Shown: positions 47,441 through 59,639 of the stretch, in pieces
How positions within the stretch are numbered: the stretch's first letter is position 1
Layout: the number at the start of each line of letters is the position of its first letter
Assembly: GCF_034190915.1 (NCBI RefSeq)
Contig: NW_026947485.1
Span: 130,774,337-130,838,336 of the forward strand
Origin: Cavia porcellus
Lineage: Eukaryota > Chordata > Mammalia > Rodentia > Caviidae
DNA length: 64,000 nt
Direction: 5' to 3'
The notes under the pieces: model-generated
The model's database searches: none
What the model saw: only the letters and a program-made list of their open reading frames with translations
Told to the model about the DNA's origin: nothing
Translations under genes and position numbers: made by a program

Positions 47441-49405
47441 GTATCCTGCTGCCTACCCACCTACCTACCCAAATACCATTTTATTATAGTTATCTCTCCC
47501 ACTAGCATGCAAATTTGAAAAGGCTTTGTCTACCCTCCCACACACCACCCCACCCTTGGCTGCTTTCCCAGAAAACAGCCTAGTACATAGTAGGTGCTTA
47601 AAACCTTTTTTTTTCCTCTTGCATCCAGCAAAATCCTTTATGTGAAGAAAAAAAACTAAGCTTTCTTGACCCAGTAAAAATTGAGAAAATTTGTTGCCAA
47701 TACACCTGCCTTACAAAAAGTATGCCAAGATGTTCTTCTTGGAGAATGAAGATACTGTGGATCAGAAACTCCACTCCTGGAAAAAGGGGTAGCCGAGGGT
47801 GCTGATCAAGGTCCCTAACCCTAAACCCTAACACAAAGGCCACACCAAGCTCTCCGGCTCATGGAAGCCTGAGTTTCCACCATCAGTCAAGTCCTGCTGA
47901 GCTCTTCCTGTGCCGGCAGCCCAGGTTACCCCTGGGTAATGGAGACAGTAACTGCTTTCACGTTTTCAATCTCTTTAAATATAAACACTGTACTGTAGCC
48001 ATCATGAGGCAGATCATTTTGAAGGACGTGTCCTTCTCCGTAGGGAATGCATTGTAGACTGAAACTGTGAACAGTATTTTTAAAAATAAACAACACACTG
48101 CTGTGAAAAGGTTTCTTAAAAAGAAAACTAAAAGGTCAATAACAAACTTTGCCTTTTCTAATTGAGAACAGAAACTGCTGTGCTAGGCACAATAATTCCC
48201 AAACTGATGCAAAGTGAAATCACCTAAAAGTCTTTCAAACCACTGATGCCTGGCCCCAACTTTGTGGTATAATTGATCTAAGGTAGGACTTGGGCATAGG
48301 ATTTTAAACGCCCCCCCCCCCATGACTCTGTTCACCAGCAAAATTTGGGAAACCCTGGCTGAGAAGGATTTGAGATAGGAACAGAGGCAGGGCCACGAGG
48401 GTCACTGTGTCTCCGCTCACAGCAGCAGGGTGACATAGTTCGCCTTTATGTGTGTTCCAGCGCTCATTTCTGGTTGGAGAGAAGGGGAGTGAATTCCAGG
48501 GCTGTACACAGAGAACCCAGAGAAAACGTCATAAGTCAAACCCACACTGAGATGGGACTCTTCCTTCTACTGATGCTGGGTCCTAGAGTGCATCTCCCAG
48601 AGGGCAATTTAGGTGAACTGGGGCTATACCTCGTCTTCCCACCTTGAGCAGCAGAATCCCATGGAAAATCCACGCACGCAGTCCTACAGTGTGCTTGTCA
48701 CAAAGGAGACTTCCTGGTCACCCACTGTGGTCTTGCAGCTGTAATCTTTGAGGACCCCAGAGGATATGACTTGCTAGGGACCACAAAGCAAGCCATTGTG
48801 GGAGTCTGGCCGGAAGTCTAGCCCACTTAAAAAGTCCCACTGCCGTTAACTTACAACAAGGAGCAAATAGAGAAAGTGAAGGATTGGATTTTTCCACTGG
48901 GAGGAGTAGATAAGAAAGAGCAAACAAGGTTAGGGTTAAAGAAAGCCACGAGGAAGACCGAAGGACAGCAGGCCCCATGGGGCCATGTGAGAACAGGGGA
49001 AGCATGCTCATGGGTCCATGTCACAGAGCAGAAATGTGCAGATCATACTGACCTCTCAGCCCACCTCCCGCTCCCAGTCCTGCACGCTGAAAACTGTCAG
49101 TTCCTGGCAGGGCTGAAAACAAAGCCGCCAGATGCAGCCTTGGTGACTCCGGCCAGCCAGCGGCTGGCCCACATAGCCTGGCTGCCTCGCTGGCTCCACT
49201 GAGAGAGGACCCTCTGGCCGCTCAGCTGCCCATTCAAGGGACCCGTGTCTTTGTCTGGGCTCCTCCCCCACACCCCCAAAGGCCTCTGGAAACCCTGAAG
49301 GACAGAGTGCTGGCAGGGTCCTGGAGCAGGCACAGATACACATTCGCTTACAGCCCTGGGAAGAAAAACCAGCCAGGATCCTTTCCAAAGGAACCCGGAG
49401 CTCAC

Positions 49406-49612
49406 CGTTCTGGCGCCTGTCAGCTGTTGCAGATAATCCTGAATCTCACTTGTGTTGCTGGTGGCTGTAATATCCACGAATTCGAGAAACCCCTCTCTGA
49501 AGGGCAACTGACTGAGGATCTCTTGGGTCTTTCTGCAGTAGGGGCAGGTGGGTTTGATGAACACAACCACCTTCCCGGACTGGATTTTGCCGTTCACAAA
49601 CGCTTGAGCCAT
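49406..49612 (-). CDS. GLRX: GLRX coding exon 1, glutaredoxin-1 active-site half
   Basis: Glutaredoxin-1 is a ~12 kDa cytosolic thiol-disulfide oxidoreductase. It uses glutathione to remove glutathione from protein cysteines and supports ribonucleotide reductase. This exon has 69 codons, starting MAQAFVNGK at 49612; the start context (GCGGCATGG) is strong and the length matches the mammalian N-terminus. The dithiol active site C-P-Y-C is at residues 23-26, in KPTCPYC. It continues with EFVDITAT and DYLQQLTGART up to donor ACG|gtgagc. With exon 2 the total is 106 residues, the usual mammalian length. Human Grx1 as I recall it has a cysteine at position 8; here that position is glycine. Both catalytic cysteines are present and the frame is intact, so the gene looks functional. 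Confidence 0.97.
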
Positions 49613-49760
49613 GCCGCAGGCTTCAGTCTCCTAGGAAGAACCCCCAAAGGCAGATACAGCTCTGAGCTGCTGAACCGCGGGCCAGCTGGCTGCTATCTAC
49701 TAAGGAACCTCCCGGGGGGGAGGAGTTTGCCTGGTAGTGTGTCAGTTTTAAAGGGACAGC
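49613..49760 (-). promoter_or_regulatory. GLRX: GLRX 5' UTR and core promoter
   Basis: On the minus strand a TATA-like CTTTAAAACT lies at about 49754-49745, roughly 135 bp before the ATG. Initiation ~30 bp further on, near 49715, would give a 5' UTR of ~100 nt with no extra intron. The region is only moderately GC-rich, so this is a TATA-type rather than a CpG-island promoter. Another AT-rich TATA-like stretch lies near 49982-49993 and could serve a longer transcript. Confidence 0.5.
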
Positions 49761-52700
49761 CCCGAAGTCATTGCAGGCGAGAGCAGGACTCACTGCGCCT
49801 GTGAAAGCACAGCTTGCTTATGGAGTCCTTGGGAGCTCTGTGCTGCTCCCCTGTGCTCCGACCACCAAGGGCGCCTGCTCTTGGCCCCAATCGGAGTTCA
49901 GCCACCTTCTCGGGGAGCGTGGAACAGCCTCGGGGAGGAGGCCAGTTCTTTGTTTCTTTCCTCTTAGAGACACAGTTGGTTTTTAAAATATAAACACAAT
50001 TATTCAAGAAAGCACAAGCTGTGGCATCTCTGTAGAGACAGTAGGATTGAGATGGTGGCTTGGTGCTCGCAGGATGCTCCACTTGGCCCAAGCAATGGGT
50101 GCCTGGTGTTGGGCTGACCATTCTAGAATCACTTGTCAGCTTCTAAAAATCTGAAGATTGCACACAAGCCTCTGGACTTGCAGCTTCTCTGTGAAAAGTC
50201 AAGTCCAACAGCACTGAGCTTGGCATTGATTAGGGCAGCAGGCAAGGCAGGGGACAGTGGGCCCCAGATGTGGCCCTCTTGGCCAGAGCTGCCTCAGGAG
50301 TCTCCTGCCTCACTCCACCAGCATCTTCAACAGCAGTCTGGTCTGTGAGCGAATTCAGGCAGCAGATTGAGGATTTTCTTTTGACTCTGTAGTCTTCCGT
50401 TTTCCTTGTTAGGGAAGGAGTGGGATAGTAACTTAGCCACTGTATTCACCACACTGGAAGACAAGGCAGGGGCTGAGGACAGGAAACTCCGCTCTTCCCA
50501 CAGATGCCTGTCCTCCCTTCCAGGCAGAGCAAAGGATTCTGCTCCCAGGTCTCCTTCAGATTCCTCCGGTGCAGTAAGTTAGATACACAAATCAAAGAGC
50601 AGTCAATCATCCTTCCCCCCATGACGTGTTACATACAAACCGGTGGACAGTGAGGCCCTGGCCCTGGCCACCTTTCACAGGTGTCCTGTGAAGCCTCACT
50701 TTGTCACTAGCTTACGTCCCCTGAGATGTTACGCCAGGGGCTTGCTGTACTGTATCTTCAAAGGCATGGGGCCAGGGTGGGAACTGGAAGCCACCACTGT
50801 CCTGTTAGTGGATGTGCAAGCATTTTGTGGGAAAGCAGAGAAAATACTCTCTTAGAAGCAGCATTTTTGGAAGGACAGCTTTTTGGCTGTAATTGTTATG
50901 TAAATAACAGTGGCAAAATAAGAAGCTCAGATTCTGGGCTGAGAGAACTCCTTCCACAGCACCCTGGTAGGCTGTGATGCTACAGGCATTTATCTGTGTC
51001 AGGCCTTGAGACCTCAGAGCTGGAAGCTTTACCTCCCTCAGAATAAGGTCAAGGCGAGACACCTTCCTTTCTCTCTCAGACTCAGGCTGCAGGGCCAGTC
51101 CCTTCCCCTCGGTCCATTGAAGGCCTGTGCCTGCCTTTTTCCTCAGTCTTTCTTTCCTCAGTTTCTGCTGTGGTCTCGCCCTTCTCACCATCTTTATCCT
51201 CGGAAGGTAACTATGGGTAAGTCTCTCCCAGGTTAAAAAACCACCACCTCTACTTCCTGTGTCTTGCTTTCTGGCCTTTGCCCTTTCCTGAACCTTGCTG
51301 CCTTGTTTGCCACCTGAGTTTTTATTTTCTTTTTTTGTCACTTCCTCTTTCCTCCTTGCATTGTGGTCTGACCTTCTTGCAGTCTGACCATGCTGTTGAA
51401 ACCCCTCTGGGTTGCTGAATCACCTTGCAACTTGGTCTTTGGTTGAGTCCAGCTGGAAGTCTAGGTGGAGTGAATCTCCCCAAGGATCTGTCAGCAGGAG
51501 ACCACCAGGGAACTGGGGTGCCGTGGGTAGAGGATACAGGGGGATCAACTGTACTCCACAGCTCAACCGAGGGACTGATGCGGGAAGCCATAGGACAGAC
51601 GGACATAAGACACAAGCTAAAGAAGGTGTTTCTGTGAGACACCATGAGACACGGGAGACAAACAGATGAGATGGCAAAGAGGAGGGGGCCCCTTTGAGCT
51701 GAGGGTCCTCTGCCAGGGCTTGTGGGCCAGACGCCTTTGTGTGTGCGTAAGAGCCCATGAGAGAACACAGGTTCTTCCAGGAGTGCTGAGTGGGACGGGA
51801 GGAAACTTTCTCAAAGAGAAGTGTTTTTGTTGTCCAAATGGTTGGCAGAAAGCTAGTTCTCTATGCAAAATTGCTGCTGTTATTCATTTGATCTCACTTG
51901 TACCTACAGGCTGATGAGGGCTGCAAAAACCTGGCTACAAACAAATGTTCGCCAGGTGCTTTCCTTTATTTGCTCACTTACAGGATTTGCCTCTGTCAAA
52001 TCACTGTTCCCCTCCGGAAGGCCTCTCTTCCCAGCACCAAGGGCAGCCTGATCTTTTCATTCTATCCAGAGATTCAGACTGTCTCAGAAATTTTGCCTAT
52101 ACATGGTATATGCTGGGACTTGGCTTTCTGACCCAGCCTCCTAGAGAGATCTTATCTCCACCTGTGGTTCCCGATAGCACTTTTTGGCTCAGCATGACTT
52201 TCATTTTTCCTGTCTGAGCTTCTCTCCTAAGCCCAGGAATGCTTTGGCTCCTGAGAAACCAAAACTGCAGGTTCTTTGGCTTCTCAGCCCCACTGGAACC
52301 TAACCAGAGCCTCCCTCTCCTCTGCCTTTCCCACACCTGGCTGCCTCCAGTGCAGGTCAACCACTCACTCGGCCAGGGCGTCTTTATGCTCCTGCTTCTC
52401 CTTACGCACACTGCCAGGTGCTCTCAGGTGGCCTCCTAAGTCCCTCCACAGCCTGACAGCCCAACAGCTCCAGCAAGGCCAGCATGCCTTCCCCTGAGCA
52501 CTTCTGCCCCGCATCATGCAACTGGATCCACATTGCTGCCTGGCCACCGTTAGGAGAGCAGATGCTGCGGTGCCTACAGGCCTAAGTTTCTCCTAGACTG
52601 ATCTCAGCATCCCTCAGAGATGGCTGCAATGACTGGTTCTTCCTGGGTCCTTTGCCACAGTCCAGTGCTTCCACAGATCCTCCCTTTGCCCCAGCTATGT

Positions 52701-52989
52701 ATACTCGGGCTGTGAGCTGCTGCCTCTCCTCAGCCACACGCACCTTCCCTCTGATTGTCCTGCTGGCACTTGCGTCCAGCGTGCTTTCCCCTCTTCTGTG
52801 CAGCTGATTCTTGCTGGGCCAGAGCACCTGTTCTAGGGTCCAGGTCATGCAATACTAGAAGGATCTGCAGGATGCCATAGCCCCTGCTCCCACTGGCTCT
52901 GCACCCTCCAGCAGAGCTCACATGATAGGCGGGGCCCTGGCCTGTGACACATCTTGGTTCTTTTCAATTCTTTGTTGTCTAAAATACTT

Positions 52990-53060
52990 CCTTTATAGCT
53001 CAGTGGCACAGTACCAGCCAAGCAAGGAAGGTTATGAGTTCAATTCCTGGTACCAAAAAC
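52990..53060 (+). mobile_element. Degenerate ID-like SINE
   Basis: 'ttatagctcagtggcacagt' and 'gagttcaattcctggtacca' are A- and B-box-like parts of an ID; the middle is diverged. Confidence 0.55.
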
Positions 53061-56000
53061 CCCTGCTAAAATGAGTTCCTAGAGAACAGAAATAAAGCTT
53101 TCATCCCTGAATTGTCAGAGCTCAGCAGATGAGCAGCCACACACTGGTCTGTATCCATCCACCTGTCTGTCCTATGAACATTTCCTTAACCAGCCGCTCT
53201 GGGCCAGGCACAAGGATCTTCACATACAGCTTCAGGATTTAGTAATTTATGGTCTGTGGGAGACACAGATTTGGAAAATGGACTCAAGTGATATAAAAGA
53301 GTATTGCAGAAGTAGAGTGGCCCCTCCTTAGGGAAAGGGCCCATTATAAGAGGAGTGAGGCCGGATCTTCAGCCATAATAGGTACATGGAGAGCAGGTAT
53401 TTTTAAAACATGGATAAATTTGTAATTATAGCATTTCAATAATTAATGACAGCATCACATCTCCCAAGTTACACAGTAAATTGCTCAGTGCAGCTGGATT
53501 ACAGAAGAGCTGTGAGAGTGACAGGGATGCTTTGGCGAAGGCAGAGCTTACAGTCCTGGAACTCCCACAGAGCCTGGGGTGGCTGCACAGGGGCAGGAGA
53601 ACAGGTGTGAGCTGCCCGTGCTCTGGGCTGCCCTAGGATTTCCTACTGCGCCCACTGGGAGGGGATTCAGGTGAATGAGCCAGGTACCAGCCTCACAGAC
53701 CACCTGAAGCTGCTGGCCTGTGGCTCAGCCCTGTTCCAGGATCCGATCCAGCATGAAGCACTCCCTGGCCCTCTCTAGATCTGACTGTGGAGGACAAGTG
53801 TGTCCGACTCTCAGAGTCCCTGACATACTATTCCGTCACCCTCAGTCTCCCTGCGGGTCTCTTAATGCCCACACTCATTTACCATGTACCCATTGTGCGT
53901 CCGGCTCCCTGCTAAGAGCTTTATAGACATTGTCCCTGACCCTTTGGGTAACTTTGAAAGGCAGATACTTTGGATCCCAGACTGACTAGAGGCATGAGGA
54001 GATGGTTTCTGACTCAGAGGACGTTAAATTCAACCAAGGTCAGGAGAATAAGCTGCTTTGAAGCACCCTCTGTCTATCATTTGGAGAGTGACTGGTGGCC
54101 ACACTTACAGTTTAGACGGAATATCACCTGCCAGTGCTGGTGCTCTGAGAATCCCTAGGTCCCACTGAGGTTTCTTGCTGTCATTAGGTTCAAGACTATG
54201 GTGCCTGGCACCTCTGTAGTTGTTCAGCCCATAGTGGTCTCACTCTTGCTATTGGGCTCATGGGAGAGAAGAACACCCACCGTATATATGCCATGTAAAC
54301 CAAACTGAGCCCTTTACCAGTGAGGAGAAGCAGCATTGTATTTCTCTTTTCTCAGCCCCCACTGCCAAGGCAGCGTACCTCCCAGGATATCCTGTTCCCA
54401 CACACAGACTTGATCTGCTTGCCACAGAGAAAAGCCAATTAGCGGAGAGGCAAGGTGGTGGTGGAGAAAGAATTTTGTTATGATGAACCAGCTGATCAGC
54501 AGATAGCAGAGATTCTCATCCCAAAGGCCCACCAGTCCAGGAGGCCGCTTCAGGGACAGTTTGTATGGATCATAGGTGGGTGGGTACCTTTCCACAGATG
54601 GAAATTGCTGGCTAAATTACACATATCTGATCCTTGTCATAAGGTATTTCTCAGTTTTTTAGATCTCAAGAACAAAGGCCATTATTCCCTTGGGCTAATC
54701 TTATAATCTGTTCGTTTGCCCACCTGCAGTTCCTGACATATTACTGCAGTGCAAGTCTAGAGGGGAGTGAGGTGTGGTGGAGGTGGTGGTAGTTGCCCTG
54801 AGGCACTCTTGGTGATTGCCAAGTGCAGGTAATGAAAGAAAACAAATCTCACCGTCTTATTATGAAAGGCAATGGTCAAATAGGTCAAACAGGGAGTCGG
54901 TCCCCAGGATGAATACAATCATTATGCAATGCAAAAATGTACTAATAAAAATAAAAATTAAAAACAGAGGGAGCTTGGCCGAGATGGTGACTCAGGCCTG
55001 GCTTCCATCCCCGCTGCTTTGCAATGACCAAGTTGAACACAGATGCAGGGCTTGTGTCTGCTTCTGGCTGTGACTTGGACTCTTTCTAATGTATTTTGAG
55101 TACTTGGGGCCAAGGCAGATCAACTGAGAGTTCTGAACAAGCAAAACATGACAACCCAGGTTTTGAAGTTGCAGGAACTAGCCAGGTTTATCAGTTAGGA
55201 CATTTGTTGTAGAAAGTAACAGAATAGGAAGTGGTATTGAAATTAAGATATGTTAAATAAACATACCAACTTCCTCAAATAAATACACCCTCATGTAATA
55301 TCAGCAAGGACTATTTTTTTTAATGACCAGTTTTGACCTTGGACCATGGTTTCTTTGGGGGAAAATTAGGTTTGTCTCTAGTGCAGAGATGCTTCCAGCT
55401 TCTTGTGATTGAAGACTTCTGATGGAGAGGAATGGATTCCTGAGCAGACAGGAATTCCTTAGGGAGGATGCCAGCTCCTAGGACAAAGTAGGAAGGAGCC
55501 ACCAATGGGATTGTCTCTTAGGTGAACAGAGCTAAAACATGGAAATAAAAGGCAGGGCTTCTTCTGTAGAGTCAAGAGTTTTATCTACTTTGGTTCAGTG
55601 TAGTGCTTTCCAAGCCTAAGCATTTTCAGCAAGCATGCTGAAGTGATATTTACTGAGCACATGCATATCCCCACACAGTAAGTATGGGTACTGCCATTTG
55701 CAGTAGAGGAAACCGTGGGGACCGGTAGGGAGTTCTGAGTGTGGCTTCCGGCAGGGAGGCATAGGCATGGGTGTCACGCCCAGGTCAATGAGTCCAAAGT
55801 ACTTTCTACCCCCTCCGACTCCACAGTGCAAACTCCAAAGTCTTAGAAGGATTGCAACTTGAGACTGGATGAGGTCCCGAAGATGACCTGCTCTGACCCG
55901 AAATGCTGGGTGTATGTTACTGTCCTCAATTTTTTCTGCTGGCTGCTTGTCCTGAGACTTCTCTGGTACAGGTGAGAATTCACATCGGGGAAGAAGGCAT

Positions 56001-56174
56001 ACCCCAGGGAGATGGAGGCTACCCCCGCCACCCCGGCACTAAATGTCCAAACCCAACAGGGGAACAGCTTGCAAGTAAGACTGACATTTTATCCTTTTGT
56101 TTAGAGTCACAGATCCAGGATGAGGAAGAGATGGTGCACGTGTGGGAAGTAGAATCACAGGTTTGCCAGTGGAA

Positions 56175-56178
56175 AAAA

Positions 56179-56213
<35 letters not shown>

Positions 56214-56214
56214 A
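56175..56214. repeat. (AAAT)n microsatellite
   Basis: About ten units of a four-base AT-rich repeat in an otherwise unique stretch. Confidence 0.9.
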
Positions 56215-57939
56215 TGATTCCAGGAGGAAGTGAAGGTAAATTCCCATGGCTTGGCTTTTTTGAAAACATACTGTTGTTGAAAATCTAACCAAGCACCAGG
56301 TCTTTCCTTGAGGCAAGGCTGAGAGTGGAAGGGACTTGGCAAAGCCTCCATCACACTTACAACTGAATGGGATGCCCCAACCGCATCTAGTAGCCCAGCT
56401 AGGCTTTGTGTCTAGGCCTATTCATGCCCCCAAATTGTTTTCAAAGGGCTGATCTCCCCTGCTAACCCCCTGTTGACAGTAAAAAATAAGACATTGACAA
56501 AAGCCCAACTTAAATACCCATCAAAGGGGTGACAGCTTCACATTAAGATACCAATATGACAACATGCTTTTTTAAAAGGAGGCAGACCTAGGTCAAGTGG
56601 AACGGGATGATGTCACGGGTATAGTGCCAAGACGCAGTGTACTAGGGGGCACTTTCTAGTTACATAGAGTAGGGAGGCCGAGCTGAGGACAAGGGAGAGT
56701 GAATACTGCACCCTGTATAGGAAGCCTCTGGCAGTGGTTGGACTTCCTTTCTAGGGCTGGCTAAAAGTGACAGAACTGACCCAAGGGCCATCAGCATACA
56801 CTCCCTGCCCTGCTATCCTACTTGGCCTGGTGAAAATGTTAGCGTTTGTGCCTCCCACCCCCAAACCAGGGAAACAAGACAGGCTCCAAGAAAAGCCTAC
56901 TTAAGAAGTAGAGTTTGGAAGAGGGAAGATTAACATTGTGCTCACCAGCTGGCCTGCTGTGCTGTGCCCATGACCAAGGATGAATGATCTCAAGGTGAAC
57001 AGTGGAGCCTGGACTGGAAGGAATGTGAGTTTCCATTGGGGCCAATGGACCCCCAAAGGGTCACAGCTTCCCGGTCTTATTATCTCTGCTTGCTTGTCTC
57101 ACTGGCCCCTCCTGGGTGATGGGAATTTCCTGGAAGGCATGGAATTCCAGCAGACCTCCCACAAAGACTGGTCCAGAAAAACTCCCCTCATTTAAGGATG
57201 AGTAGTCAAAAAGAAGCCATCACCAGATCAGATCTATGTTTGGATAGGGTAAGAGGAAAGGAATTGGAGGGTTGGAAGTATTGGATTCTGACCTGGATCC
57301 CTAGTCTCCCAAATGAGTGTATGGCAAAGGCTTAAATAAATGAGACAAGTGGTATGGTTTTGGGGCTCCAGGAGGATCAAAACTCTCTTTCAGAGTTCTT
57401 GACTCTGTGGCTTTCATGAGGACTAAGACAAAGAGCTTCTCTGTCCACCCCCTCCATATTTATTCCATCTCTAAACAAAGAGTGGGAATATTGAGGAAAG
57501 CACAGGCAATGAGCAGGACCTTGGGAGTCACTTCAAACACTTCTCCAAGTAGTGAATCATGGCAATTAAGGAGAACCATCTTATCTCCACGATAATATTT
57601 ATGGCAGGAGTGAGACTGCAGGAGTAAGATGCCTACAACTGCCGTCTCTGTCTACTTTATTGGTGTTTGAGCCATGTGTCCTCATCTGTGGCCTTATCTT
57701 GCCCTTTGAGGTATCTCTGGCCTCACAGGCCACTATATGCCTCAGCCAGGGCCAGTGATTCATAGAGGTTCACTTACCCTGAATCAGCTCCTGTCACAAG
57801 GCAAGGGGCCGAGGCCTAGAACAGACTCACAGATAAACATAGAAAGTCAGTTAGTTAATTTTAAATCCTGCTCAGAGCCACTTCATTGAGATCTCCAAAA
57901 TGGAAGAGAAGAAATGTCACCGAGGAACCACTGGTATTT

Positions 57940-58110
57940 GGGTAAAGACTTCTGCTATGGCATTGTTTCTAGTACTGATAGTAGCTACCCTAAAAACTGA
58001 GAATGACCCAAACATCCATCCATATGGAAATGATTACCCAAATCAGGATCAATCTGCTACTTTGAAGCCATTAAAAATAACGTGCTATTGTTAGATGCCA
58101 GTAGCATCAC
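57940..58110 (+). mobile_element. Old L1 3' remnant
   Basis: 'gcattgtttctagtactgat', 'aatgacccaaacatccatcc' and 'ctttgaagccattaaaaata' follow the end of ancient L1 ORF2 in order. Confidence 0.55.
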
Positions 58111-58484
58111 CTCTAAACTGTAAAAACAGATGAAGTCTGCAGACTGCGTCAGTATCTCCTGGGGAGCCCACCCCCCACTTACGATAAGTAGTCCAGATGT
58201 AAGGAGCATGAATCATGTTCCCAGTCCTTTCCTCTGGCAGGCAGATACACACTAAACCTTATGACTGAACAGTTTTGTGTAAAGTCATGTAAGCTAAATT
58301 TTGAAAAAAAATTAAATAATTTAGCATTATAGAGATAATTTTGATCTAATACTTTAACATCATTACTTGTATTTTGCTTTTTAAATATGGTATGCAATTT
58401 TAACTTTTATAATAGAAAACATTCTTGAAGAAAATTGAGTTATATATGTGTACCCTAATATGAAAGGTATCAAGATAAAAATTT

Positions 58485-58674
58485 TGGCTGGGTGTGGTGG
58501 TGCACCTCTGGAATCCCAGAATTTGGGAGCTTGAGGCAGGAGGATTGTTGTGAGTTTGAGACCAGCCTGGGCTATCCAAGGCCAGCTTGCACTACACAGG
58601 GCCCCTGGTGAGATGACGAAAATAGGGTGACTAATTAGAGATCACATTGGGTGACTCTGTCTCAGACAAAAAGC
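58485..58674 (+). mobile_element. B1 SINE, rearranged 3' part
   Basis: ggctgggtgtggtggtgcac ... gaatttgggagcttgaggca ... ccagcctgggctatcc, then a ~50 bp unrelated stretch before gtgactctgtctcagac. Sits directly before the C9orf85 pseudogene. Confidence 0.8.
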
Positions 58675-58687
58675 CCCCAAAAAGGGC

Positions 58688-59120
58688 ACCCAGACAGCTA
58701 GTTCCCACACAGTAACCAGAGGGCAGAGCTTGATCTTTGACCTCTGCTGGAAGTCACATGGGCTGACCTGGAGGGGACAAGCTGGAAAATGAACACAAAA
58801 CTTCATGATGGATTGTGTCAGTGTTGTCACGAAGCTCTTAAAATGTGGCACATGTAAACCATGATCAAAACCTAGTAAGTACCTTAAACGTTTCCAGAAG
58901 ACCATGGAGGATTCTTACCACATAATGTGTAGACCATGAACTGGAAGTTTGTGCAGAATGTGGAAAGAAGACTGCGTTGTTCCATTTAATAAAACATTAG
59001 AAAGGGCAGAAAATCCTGAAAATAATCAATGATATGCAAAAGGAATGAAGAAAGTGACGATGGCTTAGATTTTGATGGTGATTTAGATGACATGGATGAG
59101 AATCAAGTGCACTAATGTAG
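58688..59120 (+). pseudogene. C9orf85: Processed pseudogene of C9orf85
   Basis: C9orf85 encodes a small conserved cysteine-rich protein of unknown function. Matching pieces appear in order, without introns, in shifting frames: KLHDGLCQCC (near 58805), K-T-MEDSYHIMCRP (near 58900-58935), VCAECGKK (near 58952), VPFNKTLERAENPENN (near 58980-59025), and RNEESDDGLDFDGDLDD (near 59040-59090). These correspond to KLHDGVCQRC, VKDSYHIMCRPC, VCAKCGKK and RNEESDDDLDFD in the human protein as I recall it. In-frame stops and several frameshifts show it is dead. Lack of introns and joining of segments point to a retrocopy. Sequence up to ~59410 may be its 3' UTR. No poly(A) or target duplication could be fixed. 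Confidence 0.8.
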
Positions 59121-59467
59121 GGGTCATTAGAAGTCAATCCAGGAATGTGATTTTGATCATCTTTTGCCTTTGGTGGTATCACGCACACAAAAATACTATG
59201 AAAACCCAGTGCAGAAATCAGAAGAAGCTATAGAAAATAAGGAAAAGTCACGGGAACAATATAAATCAGGCATGATATTTATGCAATTATAAAACATTCA
59301 TCCAGAGTTGTCTTAAAACAAAAGTTTACACTCCATATATTAGGATACTTTCCAAAAGGTAGCTAAAATTGAGGTGTCATACTGCAGTTCCTGGAAATTA
59401 ATTAGAAGAATATATTACCTAATACCAAATTGGATGAGATGCAGAATTGGTGCTTGTTTAGAACTCC

Positions 59468-59635
59468 AGACTGGGCGTGGTGGTGCACACTTGTAGTCCC
59501 AGCACTCAGGAATATGAGGCAGGAGGAATGCCAAAGTTCGAGTTCAAGGCCAGCCTGGACCACACAGTAAGTTCGAGGCCAGCCTGAACTGCAGGATGAA
59601 ACCTTGTCTTGAAAAAAGGAAAAAGAAAAAAACCC
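59468..59635 (+). mobile_element. B1 SINE
   Basis: gactgggcgtggtggtgcac, agtcccagcactcaggaata, both ccagcctg repeats, ccttgtcttgaaaaaaggaa tail. Downstream of the pseudogene. Confidence 0.9.
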
Positions 59636-59639
59636 CAAA

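Larger units (their letters stand above)
44813..49405 (-). other. GLRX: GLRX intron 1
   Basis: A 4.6 kb intron, donor ACG|gtgagc at 49405 and acceptor tttctgcag at 44813. It contains an ID SINE (45223-45295), an L2 remnant (47130-47440), a short telomere-like repeat (47813-47832) and a C10 run (48311-48320). The GLRX frame stays open for another 102 codons into this intron by chance. Nothing else is recognised. Confidence 0.85.
49761..57939. other. Upstream flank of GLRX, no gene recognised
   Basis: Mostly unique-looking sequence with a degenerate ID-like SINE (52990-53060) and an (AAAT)n run (56175-56214). 'gtgcgtccggctccctgcta' near 53895 resembles an ancient L2/MIR-type repeat. The longest frames (50805-51341 minus, 178 codons; 51322-51768 minus, 148 codons) have no family resemblance I can see. 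Confidence 0.55.

Noticed and set aside
49097..49405. GLRX exon 1 frame running 102 codons into intron 1 (171-codon product)
   Set aside because: A clear donor (ACG|gtgagc) ends the exon at 49406, and the true C-terminus is encoded at 44812-44699. The extension has no family similarity; it is a chance open intron.
51322..51914. Overlapping 80-150-codon frames on both strands at 51.3-51.9 kb
   Set aside because: No domain, no splice structure, and frames open on both strands at once, which reflects base composition.
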